DNA of 64,000 nt from Favolaschia claudopus (Eukaryota; Basidiomycota; Agaricomycetes; Agaricales; Mycenaceae), in the NCBI GenBank assembly GCA_037176885.1, contig JAWWNJ010000178.1, positions 1 to 64,000 on the forward strand, given 5' to 3'. The notes below the pieces were generated by a model. It did no database searches. It was not told the DNA's origin and worked only from the letters and a program-made list of their open reading frames with translations. A program made the translations under genes and the position numbers. Shown here one piece after another: positions 36,301 to 47,372 of this stretch. Each line of letters opens with the position of its first letter. Position 1 is the first letter of the stretch.

Positions 36301-36690
36301 AGTTGGAGTGCAAGTCGGGCTCCCCCCCTCGATTTGCATCCCAACTTCGTGCCCGATTTCGAAGTTGGGACGTCGCCAACTTCGCTTAGCCCACCGTAAC
36401 AACCCATCAAATCACCTCGGACCCAACTTGGGTCGATTTCGGGTAAAAGGGCGTTCACAGCAGCATGCCCAATTTCGACCCCAACTTTACTTCAAATCGG
36501 GGTGAAGTTGGGGTCGAAATTGGGCTCAAATCGGAGTAAAATAGGCTACCGTGAAACCCCCTAATAGTAAGTTAGGAAGAGTACAAAGGGAGAGGAGGGC
36601 GCACTTCTCCTCCGACGACAATGGTCGCATGCAGGCTGGAGACGGTCTGACGACGTCTCTTTCCTTCACTTGGAATGGGATGTGATTCGG
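33344..36690 (-). pseudogene. Zn2Cys6 transcription factor, copy B (decayed)
   Basis: Paralogue of copy A that keeps the middle exons A has lost: FAATLLLVCAIDSRWSDDPG, VGDHLFGQARLYELQYFS, CWMLVGFGFRLAQ, DIGVHRQKGPKQPPS. Lesions: the ATG equivalent is AGC; an 8-base insertion shifts frame just before ACDHCRRRR; a MITE lies in the first intron; the 6-nt exon has lost its AG acceptor; the last zinc Cys codon is gone (KCSECGGDNLLS); a TAA interrupts the EVDDEFW region; and one extra base shifts frame soon after. The tail exon (33580-33344) is Ser/Asn-rich. Together with copy A this outlines a full-length ancestor of roughly 700 residues. Confidence 0.8.
36216..36561. mobile_element. MITE in the first intron of copy B, about 346 bp
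   Basis: Inverted ends GGGTGTTTCACGGTAGGCC and GGGGGTTTCACGGTAGCC (read inward) with TA on both sides. The interior repeats CGATTTCGAAGTTGG twice, 60 bases apart, with CCAACTT/AAGTTGG inversions. It is non-coding. It lies between the GTGCGC donor and the 6-nt exon of the Zn2Cys6 pseudogene. Confidence 0.85.
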
Positions 36691-39600
36691 GGCTGCTGCC
36701 TGTCGGAGAGTAGTCGACGCTCTCGTTGGATAACATTAGATAGTGGTTCCGGCACGAGACAGGTTCGACGCGGCTAGAGTTCGGAAGTCGAAAGCATGAT
36801 GAGCGGGGAAGAGATCAAAAGGTTATTTAATTCCAGTGTCGCAGCCAAGCAACCAAACAAATATCTCCTACCTTTTTCGGCCATCCTCTGTCGCTGCACT
36901 TCGCGTTCTCCGCGCTCACCCACAACCATGTCGGCTGGGGGGGATGCAAGGCTTGGACTGCCCCGAATACCGTCGCTCTGTCGCCGATGTGATGTGATGT
37001 GAAGATATACTGTATTCCGGCCGTTTGTACAGCGACAAATTCAAGGCGATTTCTGTGGACTGGAGGTCAAGACGAAGTTGATGCTTTCGCAATATGGGCG
37101 TACTCTGCGGCTCCGGTACAGTTTCACCCCTTCTAACAGTCGCTGTTCCGCTGATACGATAGCCTTGCTTAGCCTTGCTAGGGTTTTTGTGATAGATCAT
37201 ACGTACCATCGAAAGAGGCTGGGCTGCGCTTGGGTAGATGTCACGGTTTTGCTGGGATGGACTGTGAGGTTATTGTGGAAGGTGCGTCTGCTCTGTCTGT
37301 CCGAGATCTCGCGAATACTTACCTGCGTCGACTTAGATGTCAAATGTCAAACGACTCTTCCTCTGCTTTCATCCTCGTCTTCTCTCCATTTCACGCCCTC
37401 TGCCTCTTCCCTCCCCTGTTCCGCGCACCCGCAAGCCTTCCTTCCCACTGCAGTCATGTCGTTCCGGGGTTAGGATTCCCCCACCCACTCTCGCTCCATG
37501 CATCAGCTTTGTCCGACCCGTTCCCTACACCTGCGGGTTATCGACACCCAGCAGACGATAGCAGAGCATCTGGTGCAACTCCTCCTGCCGCCGCCGCCCA
37601 GCTTTCGTCTTGCTCGAGTCCAGCGCGACGACCCGTCATTGGTCGAAATGACTCGTCACGCACGCGTATCCACCATATCGGATGCCCATGTACTATATGA
37701 GGCTGCCCGCAGTCTCGTCGTCGTCCCACTCTCCGCTCCCCGCTCCCGCAATTGCAGTTGCAGCATCTTTCTACCCACGCAGCATCTCGACCGACGATCG
37801 ACGCCGCGCAGCTCGTCCGCTTGTACGCTACGCTGAGCTATGCCGTCCACCTTCCCTTCCCTCTCCGTCGGCGTGCTCGTCATCTTCCTCCACCAGGCGT
37901 CAGTTCTTCGACGATCCCCTTTCGCGACTGCGACCCATTCGCCCCCTTCAGATTCGGAGAGGGAGTGGAATTATATCCTCTTCCGGCTGCTTCTGATGCC
38001 GACTCCTCTTCCCATATCGTCCCCGCCCGTCGCCGCCCCATTCCTCGGCGAAGATCTTCCTCTTCCTCATCCGCCGGTACCCTCGGACGCAGTGCATGCT
38101 TCGAGGGGATGCAGCCCTCTCGGCGTATGATGTCATCGAGCTGCGCAGATTCGGTAGTGGCGCGGGTGCTTTCCAGCGAGGGGGGGAGTGGGTGTAGGCG
38201 TGGTCGGTGGAGGCAGCGCGTATGAGCTCGTCGCTCTGGGACAGTCTGGGGGAATGACTCACCTTGGCTCTCCGCCGTTCGCGCGTAACCCAACTCTCAC
38301 ACTGCGCTCCCCGGAGCAGAACTCGTCCCTAATCCCCATATACGCCTCGCGATCTCTACATTCCCCTCAGACCTCCCCTTGGGCGGCGGTGTGAAGCCTC
38401 CGATCGACGACATGGCGCTGCGTGCACGGCAACGGCAAATATGAGCCGCTATTCGGTGGGGCTGGCGCGTGTGTACCCAGGGCATGGTGCAGCTGGAGGT
38501 GGGGATAGTAGTGGGGGCGTGGATGCAGGTAGAAGTGAACGTGGTCGGTCGGATTGACCGGCGGGGGGTGGCGGCGGATATTCAGACGCGGCGGAGTTAG
38601 TCGGTGGTAGCTGCGGGTGCCAATCCTGCTTGCTGATTCGCTCCCGTCGGTGGTGGATAGATGTAAGGTCAAGACGAGGGGGGCGAGCAATATCGGCGGA
38701 GCAGAGGAGGAGCTGGGGCTGTGGGCGAATGAGACGGTCACGGGTCACGGTGGTGAAGATGCAGATACCGTTCATTCGGTCAAGCTTGCTCCTTGGTGGG
38801 ATGTAGGTCAGTCGTCTTCGTTCTCGTCTCGAGTAGGAGTCTGACAATACCTGCCTTGAATTTGCAGCGCCAGCGGAAGCTCCATTTTGATTCCAGCAGT
38901 GTACCCAAAAGATTCGACGATGTAGATCCGCCCAGCTGCACAACCCACTCCCAACCAATCTCCTCGACACCCGCTCAAAGACGTCCATCTCGTTCTACGG
39001 TGTGGGTGCATGTACCCCTCATGCTGCTCATCCTCCGCCCTCAAGGTCATCTATGCGCTCGTGCGCTTACTCGTCGTTCGTCAATCTACTCAGCATCTAC
39101 CCTCCCGGCTGATTTCTTGTCGATACTGTCAGCGCGATCTCTCCTTGTTCCCGCTGTGGGTGCATGTACGCTACCCGCTGCTCATCCTCCGCCCTCGAGG
39201 CTCTGCATGCGTCCGTGCACTCGCTGGCGTTGCCGTCCTCATCACGCATACACTGTACAGCGTCCAAATGGGGATATTTCCCAATACCCCGTTTGCCACG
39301 CGAACTTCTCTTCTTTGCCTTTGCCCGCGATGGGGGGTGATCGGGGAGACGTTGACGCTGCAAGGGGTGGCCAAAGTGGCAGCGTCGCAGCTGAGGAGCC
39401 GGTGGTGGTCTTGTTCATGGTGGCGGCGGAGCGAGGTCGAAGAGGTTCCCGCTGACGAAAACGTGGTGGAGAACGAGCCGCCGTATGCAGCAGAGATGAA
39501 GGTGGCCAGATCGTCGGGTGGATGTACCGATCGTCAGGAGAAAGTACATCGGAGTGTCATTGCAGAGGGCGGATATGTAGCAGCCTACGGGGTGGTCAAT

Positions 39601-39700
39601 GTCGTAACGGTGCGCCTCAAGGATGTATTCTGCGGATATCGTTAGCAGAAAATAGTGAGATGGAGAGTGGTGGACGCACCCACGAAGGACGGGGAAGAAT
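36691..39700. other. GC-rich segment 4, paralogue of 53.0-55.1 kb
   Basis: Patches at 38020-38400 and 38620-38930 match 54040-54440 and 54700-55010. On the minus strand one exon is conserved as protein: YIVES.G......ME.PLAL.IQG.Y, ending ...NEDD-stop at about 38808, with a second conserved run GICIFTTV beyond a likely splice. This makes at least one real minus-strand ancestor gene likely. Other frames are uninterpretable. Family unknown. Confidence 0.4.
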
Positions 39701-39940
39701 ACACATACTTACTTGACAGGTTGTCCATCCGACATTGGGTCTGGGGCAGAGGGGGGCAGAAGCTCGAACAAGATGGAGTTTTACAGAACTTTGAATAACA
39801 TCACATAGGACTGTACAAGCCGTACAACGGTACAAAAACGACAAAACGGAGGGCATATATACAAGTTTAGTGCTCATCAACTTCCTAGAAGCGTGTCCAT
39901 GGGCCTCAATTATACGGAAAATCTCTCAAGATACTTGCCA

Positions 39941-41408
39941 TCAAACAACAAACTCCTCAGGCTTTACCGTGTGAACCGAATTGGCCGCACCGGAATCGGG
40001 CTCAGATTTAGTTTCAGTATTTAACTCCGACACCGATTGGCCATCGACGGTTGCATTTCTGACCCATAATCAGTTGAATGCCCCACAAACGACGGAATCG
40101 AAAATCACTTGCCTTTGAGGAAGGTTCACAGAATGATGCGGCGCCGCGAATGTCAGCGAATCCACGGTGCGCGATTGCGTATCCTTGGACTGTTTATCGT
40201 GAGATCTGGACCTCCCCGCAATTATCTTGCCGACAAGAGTGATTCGGGACCAATACGCCGAGCGCGCGCTCGAAGTGAGACCGAAGAGCGCGAAGATTGC
40301 GACTGCGAGCACGGCGTACTGCCCATAGTCGAAATAGGTGGTGAATGTATCCCATGGAGTGTCGGTGATATCTGCATACGGCACTCCAAAGGGAGCGAAA
40401 TCGGCGTGGTTTTCTTTCCATCCGATATAAGCCGGAAGCGAGCCGGGATCTGTGAGGGTGACGAAGAACGAGACGAGGTTGATGACTGAGATTGGGAATG
40501 TGATGACGATGTCCAAACATCCGAGGGCGAGAATTCTGAAGTAGGACGTCCTCGAGATTGAATCGTGGCTTTGCAGAAAGTCGTTGGTGCTTTGGCTTCG
40601 AACGTAGACGGTTCGGATGATGAGAGCTAACAGGGTCAGTTTGGGGATCATTCAAACGACACCGAGGAAGACACGCACGGCAGTATAAAAAGATTGAAAG
40701 GAGAGGCGGAATGAGAGGAAGAACGGAAATGACGACGACGCTGAACCAGGAATCGGATGTACTGGATGCGCATCCGAACCCCTCGAGCACGATGAAGCGA
40801 GAATCTTGGCACAGCGTATCTACAAGATTAAAAGTCTCAGTTGTCAGAGAAAGAGAAAATCAGGCAACGCTAAGACGTACAAACCACCACAGTCATCAGC
40901 AGAGGATAGCCCAGTCCCCATCCCCATTCAACGCAGAGGTCGATAATTTTCTGTATGGCACGCGTTCAACGCGCGCTTAGTAAGTCAAAGGAATTCAAGC
41001 CTCCCACCGATTTGCGAGTAGGCGCTTCGACATCACGCATGCGGGAGATCGTATACAATTTCCTTGTGATTAGAAGAGAGGTGATCGAGGGTAGGAAGTT
41101 CATGAAAAACTGTAGCCGAGAAACTGCACCCAGGGAAGTCGTGAGTGCCGACCACGAAGGCAAGAAAGAGAAAAATTGTACGCACTTATATCGCAATAAA
41201 CGGCCGCTTTGATATCCGCGTTATCTCGCCAAACCACAGCATTGATGCCGTGAGTGAGGTTGTCGAGGAATAGGCCGATGCAGAGGAAGGTGACGGCGAG
41301 GTTCCAGGATTGGCGGATGAAGCTGTGGGTGAGGATGAGGAACATGAGGAAGGCGGAAAGGATGCATAGGACGGGGTAGAGGGGATATGTGGGATCGACT
41401 GTCATCAT
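39941..41408 (-). CDS. STE3-like: STE3-type pheromone receptor (7-TM GPCR)
   Basis: Exons: 41408-41186, 41123-41008, 40950-40881, 40819-40679, 40626-40113, 40058-39941; all joins are in phase. The N terminus has the family signature DPTYPLYPVLCILSAFLMF, then RQSWNLAVTFLCIGLFLDNL and ADIKAAVYCDI. Seven hydrophobic segments can be placed: two in exon 1, one each in exons 2, 3 and 4, two in exon 5. Exon 5 includes the loop WKENHADFAPFGVPYADITD and FGLTSSARSAYW. The last intron uses a GC donor (GCAAGT). If it is not removed, the protein ends 12 residues later at AFN. STE3 receptors bind lipopeptide pheromones and signal through G proteins during mating; non-mating-type paralogues are common in mushrooms. 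I found no CaaX pheromone precursor nearby. No disruption is seen. Confidence 0.92.
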
Positions 41409-42894
41409 GCGTTACGGCGAATCACTGAGAGTTAAGGATTTTATAGGAGCATATTCTTGCGTTTTAGAGCTCGAATCGTTGGCGTAGTTGCTGATAGATG
41501 AAAGATGGAAGATGAAGGTGGGGTGAGATACCAGTAGTGAGAGAGGGAGGGCGGCACCGCAGCTACATCATAGGGTATTCTTGCGAACCAGTGGCATGTT
41601 CGGTCTCAGACATTTAATTGATACGCATTTTCGTCAAAGATGGAACTCCGAGAACGGAGCTATAGTGAGACAGGAAAAGAGGTGAATAGAGTAAGTTCAC
41701 CGCTCAAATACTGTGCGAGTGTGATATTGGACCGATCTACTACAAACTTCTACCATCAAGTGAGCTGAGAGCGCTGAGACTGAATTAGATGGAACATTAC
41801 TCACTTGCAGCGATGGCCGAAATCTTGAGCGAGCCTGTCAGTCTATGGACTCTACTCCTGGGGGCAGCTCCGACACAGACATCAGCCTTAATGCACTCAG
41901 CACTGCGAGGGGGAGAGCAAGGGGACAATAAGTTTTGTCAGCAGAATATCTGACCCACGTTGCCGTTTATTGGAGACGATGTGAAGCGAATTGCCAAAGC
42001 AGGAAGGAGACGCGGAAGTGTTTGTGATAGGCCGCTATGCTTAACACCGGGAGATTGGAATATGCTGGACACGAGAGGAAACAGATGCGACCGTAGCATC
42101 TGCTAAAGATACTGGCCTCTTCTGTTTCATGGATTGTGCATGAGCTTGAAGAATGAATTGTTAGTGAACACGCTCGTCACGGTCGCTGGAAGGGCCAGAT
42201 TTCGGGGAGAATCCCAAACAAGCCGAAGAGGGAGGTTAAATAGGGTAGCTCTCCGAGCCTAATACATAGCGGAATAGGTGGCCAAGCTGGCAAAGGAATT
42301 CTGGGCCAAGACTCGGGATCGGTCCAAGATCGGTCATGGTGGGACGAAAGAAGAAGGGTGACGCGCGGGTCACACATCAGTCACGTCATCACCCGGCTTC
42401 TTCTCCTTCCACGCTCTTCCACGATTGCGTCTCACAGCGGCGTCCCTTGTGTTCCTGTTTTCTCCTCTCGCGAGCGTTTCCCGACGAAAGAATCCCAAGC
42501 GATGGATGTTGGTTAAACTTAGGTCTACCTGAGTACTATTTTGGTATTAGTAGGTGCGTCGTTGGTGCGTCGTCATCCCGCTTTTGTTTCTCTTCCTTCC
42601 CTAATGGCATCTCTTCAGTGACTCTCCTTTTGCTAGTCGATCGTTCTCCCCACCCTGGATATCTGGGGCGCTTTTCTTCTCCTTCGAATGTCGACAAAGA
42701 CGAAATTGATCCAGCTCGGGCTGCTCCGAGGCTTTCTACAACTGTATCGACTCATGCTCGCTCTTGCTCTTTGAGCTTACAGTTTCAAACCCGTCTCACC
42801 ATCCAACCTACCTGATTTATCCCCCCATTTTCTTCCTATATCGATAAGTAAAGTTCTCGATGCTTTCAGCGACTTCGCCCCTCAGGATGACATT
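41409..42894. other. Intergenic between STE3 and SDR genes
   Basis: STE3 promoter side and SDR 3' flank. A pyrimidine-rich plus-strand frame at 42336-42815 has no recognisable motif. Small frames were scanned for a CaaX ending and none was convincing. Confidence 0.4.
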
Positions 42895-44203
42895 TTACCT
42901 CTTGCCAAAATGCCGGCGCGCGTTTGATTCAAGTTTCAACAACTCTTTGAATCGGGTGATGACCTCCGCGGTTGGGATCGCAAAAAGTCAGTCTCACATA
43001 TCGCCTTCATATTTGTTTGAATTACAGTCACAAGTAGGCCGCTCTCGCTGAGGTCTTGTCCAGGGCCCATTGAGTCCACAGAGGACGATTTCCTTTCTCT
43101 GATAGCAGCGTACAACACCGGCAAAGCGCCATCCTTCCAATTCCCGAACATCATCGGCATGATCACTTTGGCAAAGAGCAATCCGACAACTGGGGTATCA
43201 GCGAAGACAGACTCGCCGCCGGGGGTGCGTATTGCGCCAGGATGGACGGTGACGCAGGTGATACGGGTACCGTCGGCGTCGAAGCGTTTTTGGAGTGCTT
43301 TGAAGTAAAGCATGCAGGCAAGTTTCGAGTATCCTAGAAACGCGTGAAATTGAATCGAATTGACTGAGACAGGTAAACACATACCGTATGTATTCAGGGC
43401 TCCCTTCAAAGAATTACCGTAGTTCTTGTTCAAGGATTCCCGTGTAGCGAATGAGTTGGGATCGACGAAGGTATGCGAGGCAGAACTTAGCTGAGATTCG
43501 TAGTCAATCGAAGATTCGGAAAAGAATTGAAGAAAACATACAGCAATAATCCTCACGTCCGACCTTGGTTCTGCGGCGGTTTGCTTGAGAAGAGGGAGCA
43601 GTCCCTTCGTGAGAATGACATGGCTGATATGGCTGTATGAATAATGAGTAATCATTAGTCGAAAGCGACTCGTCGTTTCACAAACCGCCACAACGCACTT
43701 CGTTACCATTATGTCGAGCAATCCATCTGAGGTGAGTTTGAAAGGACCCGCACCCCTAAGCAAGTTCAACGAACATCATGAGCAAAATCAACAGAACTCG
43801 GACAGATGAACAAGTCTCACACAGCAGCGTTGTTAATCAACAAATCCAGCCGTTGCTCTTTCATCAAGAATGTTTGTACAGCGCGTGCCGCCGACCGCGG
43901 GTCCGAAAGGTCGAGTTGAAGCCACTCGACAGATCCGGCTCCAATCCCTTCGGACGTGATTTTCTGAATTGCTTCTTTGGCGCGGGATTCGTTTCGCGTG
44001 GCCATGTAGACTTTGGCGCCGTGCCGAGCGAGGATTTGGATGGTGGCGTATCCGATGCCAGAGCTGTATGGCAGAAAAGGGAACCATAATTAGACGAGTG
44101 AGTAGTTGAGATTCTGTGATGTCGAAACGCACTTTCCACCAGTCAAAAATACGACTTTTCCGCGATAGTCCGGAAGATCTTTCTCAGAGATTAAGGGAGC
44201 CAT
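42895..44203 (-). CDS. Short-chain dehydrogenase/reductase
   Basis: Start ATG at 44203; exon 1 ends at 44133 within the cofactor motif. Joined across the intron it reads TGGNSGIGYAT, the TGxxxGxG Rossmann motif. Further landmarks are LDLLINNAA (structural NNAG-type motif), the DIMVTNHISHVILTK helix formed over two splices, the Ser-rich SSASH after RIIA, the catalytic YGYSK (YxxxK) and HPGAIRTP. The last intron is inferred; the tail would be ITRFKELLKLESNARRHFG with stop 42897-42895, whereas without splicing it ends at 42936. It resembles retinol-dehydrogenase/WW-oxidoreductase-like SDRs: NAD(P)-dependent, cytosolic or membrane-associated, substrate unknown. No lesion seen. Confidence 0.88.
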
Positions 44204-44948
44204 GTTGGGGAAGACGCAAGCCTTTAGGACACGCGTTTGTGGTTATATACGACGTGGTTCTCGCAAGAGTGTTTTGTCCGCAATACAAATTGCATTCTCC
44301 GATTTTCGGAAATTGTCACGCCGGGTTGTTGAACCCGAGTGTCGGGGACTCACAGCCTGACAAATGAGGGACACAACTTAGAATCCAAAAGTCGTTACAG
44401 AATTGGCCCCATGTTTGACGTAGCTCTCGGAATTCAAGGGTCGGAGATTCCGGCGTTGAAACAGAGTTAAAGAGGAGGAGCTTGCTTTGACCGACGGCTG
44501 ATGCGGTCGATGTCGAATATGCGCTTCGGAACATGCGATTCGGATGGCTCGGATGGATGCCAGTGAATACGGAGTCGCAACTTGAAAGCGACAAGAATCG
44601 AAGGATGCATCTAGTACGTTAAGCTAGGCGTTAAGCTGAGAGCACTTTTAGCCCAATGTTTCGACATATACTCCGCTTTGACCGCCTCGCGTGCGCCACA
44701 GTTCGCAGAGTCGTTGTGGTGAAGGGTTAGTTTGGTTTGAAGGTGAAACTGAGTCAGGTGGAACTGATTCCATGTGATCAGCCTTGGCAACTCTCGTTCG
44801 GCGGTCTGACCCCCCAAATAGCTGAGGCGGTATAAAAGCCCGTCTGTAAAAAGTGCGGGATCAGTACCACTCGTTGGCACAACATCTACTCTCTCCTCTA
44901 TCTTACATTGTTTCACACCCACCCACGTTCTGTTTTCTGTTAACAAAC
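44204..44948. other. Intergenic, divergent promoters
   Basis: Upstream of both the SDR gene (minus) and the RlpA-like pseudogene (plus). Contains a TATA box at 44831. No gene seen. Confidence 0.5.
44831..44837 (+). promoter_or_regulatory. TATA box of the RlpA-like gene
   Basis: TATAAAA, 112 bases upstream of the ATG, followed by a pyrimidine-rich leader (CTCTCCTCTATCTT). Confidence 0.6.
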
Positions 44949-45413
44949 ATGCATTTCGTCAAGTCGATTGCTGCTGTTGCTGTTTTTGTCGCGACCGCGA
45001 CTGCTGTTGCGACCAAGGGCAAAGGTGGGCTGACAATTCTATTCTTCAGGAATATGGTCAATTGAATTCTTCCAGCGACGTACTTTGAGCCCAGCAATGG
45101 GTATGGCGCATCTGAACAGCAAAATTAGGACCACAAAGTCGCGTTGTCGTCTGCGCAATACGGAAACGGTGAACATCGCGGAAAGAAGTCCACGGTCGAA
45201 TGTATGTTTCTCCAGCTGTATGATTCCGTCTATCCAACGTCTTGACTCCTGGTGCAGACAACGGCGAGGGTATTGCCGTGGAGGTCCGCAACCTCTGCCC
45301 AACTTGCGATCCCGGTGAGATCGGCATAGACCCGAGACAGCCACTTCGCCAAATGTGAGCGGCAAGCCGACCTTGCGAGGCGGCCTAAGTGGGAGGCAAG
45401 GCAGCGTAAACAC
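44949..45413 (+). pseudogene. RlpA-like secreted protein (double-psi beta-barrel), broken
   Basis: Exon 1 (44949-45024) encodes a signal peptide, MHFVKSIAAVAVFVATATAV. Exon 2 (45076-45201) begins GKATYFEPSNGYG and continues DHKVALSSAQYGN and CGKK-like HRGKKSTVE. Exon 3 (from 45258) has IAVEVRNLCPTCD. These match small secreted barrel proteins of the RlpA/expansin-like/cerato-type group, about 120 aa long. A TAG at 45126-45128 falls where the family has Ser or another residue between N and DH. The frame also shifts after IGID, so the DLS...F ending is out of frame. The promoter and splice sites remain good, suggesting recent loss or sequencing error. Confidence 0.75.
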
Positions 45414-46923
45414 GATTAGATATCTGCATAAGCCTGTATAGCCACAAATTTGAAGTTTTGCGTTAGCCTCAGTCCCGAGAAATCTGAGATTAACGAAGAT
45501 ATCGTGCAGCTGAGCTGGGGTTGTAATACTATTTGCTGTGTTCCCAGAATTCGTTTGTTACCGGTACGTATTTCGAATGGAAGGCGGCGTCCTTTCTTGT
45601 AGGAGTTTATCGGATAATTGGTCACGTCTGACTATCTACGGGTTGAGATGAGTGAAACGAAAAGCATCGAAGAGGGAAGAGAGAGAGACTTGCTATTCGT
45701 TTCACAGCTTAACCGGCACCGCAAACCAGTTTCCCAGCACCAAGCGCAAAACTCCGAAACGCTAACGTTGCTGCAAAGACCGGAGTCCACCCCTGAAAAT
45801 CTTTCCTGGATATTTTGCGTCGGGTCTCTTCTCGCAGAAATCTTCGAACAGCATTAGAGGGCCAAAGGCGTTGAATTAAATTTAAAGCAGGCGCAAACAT
45901 TCATTCATCTAGATGTCCTTCATTCGTACGCCATCTTACAGGGAAAAAACATACGACGTACAGTTGCAACAAAAAGCACCTTCATTCCGACAATACCCAG
46001 CTAGCTAAGAGCGGGGACGGCAGAATCGACATGCATTGACAAAGATGGACATCCGTTGGGCCGTCTCATGTCTCGCGGGAAGAACTTCCCCGCTCCGCAA
46101 TCACTATTGACATGTTCCACCCCAGACCTCCCTGCGCCCAGAGCATCTCCGCGTGCGCCGCCGACCGCCACCTTCCTCCATCCTTCCGCAGCTCCACGTC
46201 GCCCTCCTTCGCAGCCCACACCAACACCCTCCCCTCCCGCTCCTCCTTCCCCACCATCACCCAATCACCTCCCGCCCTCCAAGACCTTCCCCGCCACCTC
46301 CACCTCCACCAGCACCAGCACCACTTCTCTCTCCTCCTTCGAGACAGTTTTGCCGATTCCATCGGAGAATGAGATCCATCTGGGTCGATTCCGATGCAAT
46401 CCCCTGGTCCAGGTTACCGTTGAAGTCCAGCAAAACTAGGAGTAATTGCACTGTGCTTCATTTGCTCCGGTTCGAATGGTAAAGGGAGGGAGATGCAAAT
46501 GGAGATGTTAATTCGATGGTCGAAGAACGGGCGAAAATTGGACTCGAAACGGAGTTGAAGTTCAGGAGATACGGGGTATGTCGAGGAGTAGCGGCAAGCA
46601 AGGCAGAGGCAGAAGCAGGGGTTAACTCGAGATAACGCCCATGACAGGTTGAGGTTCAGCTGAACTGGGACCAGATTTATCATTTCCGCCGTTCGAGCAG
46701 CGTCCGAGTTATCGACAAGCCAGATCTAGCGGAACAACTAGGAGGACGTCGGTAGCGGACATCCAGGCACCATATGACCATACATACAGCCACAGAAATC
46801 ACATCTCGCAGGAGACGCATGGCCAGAGAACGGTGAGCGGGAGATGAGGGTTGAGAACAAGCGTGATTTGATGGTGACGCCGTGACGTGACACTCTTCGC
46901 CTGTCCCGCAGGCAGGACCTCTG
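45414..46923. other. Unassigned region with a Pro/Gly-rich open stretch
   Basis: 46001-46440 is open on both strands: Pro/Ser-rich on plus, Gly-rich or WVMVGKEEREGRVLVWAAKE on minus (46362-46066). The minus reading looks more protein-like but has no known motif. Nothing else is seen up to the mobile element. Confidence 0.3.
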
Positions 46924-47372
46924 GCAAGGTAGGTCGTCGTAATCGTCGGATTTGAGATGATGATGAAGACGAGATGGGTTTTTGGGGTGTGTGCGGGGAA
47001 TGGCCGCCCTGGCCAACGCGGCTGGGGCCGGGAGCGATCTTTCGTCTCCGGCGCTCCGCGTGGGCTGCAGGCGCGGCCAAACCGTACGCAAAGGACACCG
47101 AGGGTCGGAATGAGACCCAGAGCGACCCAGCGTAAAAATGAATGGAGGAAAAGAGCCTAAGCGAAGGGTGGGTGGGTGACAAAAACACTGGTGATAGCGC
47201 GAGGGAGGACGATGCGCTGTCGACGCCGCAGCGGACGCGAGAGCGGGAGGAAGAAAAAGAGAATGACAGCTGTCATCGGGGATCAGCTGTCAATGATGAC
47301 AAGTCCACTCTTACGTCACTACCTTGCCTTTCACTCAGCCGCACTCGCAAGCTCGTCACGACTGAGCTCGCA
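46924..47372. mobile_element. Short element S, 449 bp
   Basis: Composed of a 206-base left end (46924-47129), a 47-base middle and a 196-base right end (47177-47372). Both ends are identical to the ends of the long element that follows without a gap. Near both ends lies GCAAGGTAG/CTACCTTGC in inverted orientation. Internal GGCC-rich palindromes are visible. No coding sequence. Confidence 0.85.

Noticed and set aside
41409..42894. Pheromone precursor gene next to STE3
   Set aside because: No short frame with a convincing C-terminal CaaX was found on either strand by eye.
46001..46440. Pro-rich plus-strand and Gly-rich minus-strand frames as genes
   Set aside because: Both strands are open over the same GC-rich stretch, and neither has a recognisable domain or splice context.
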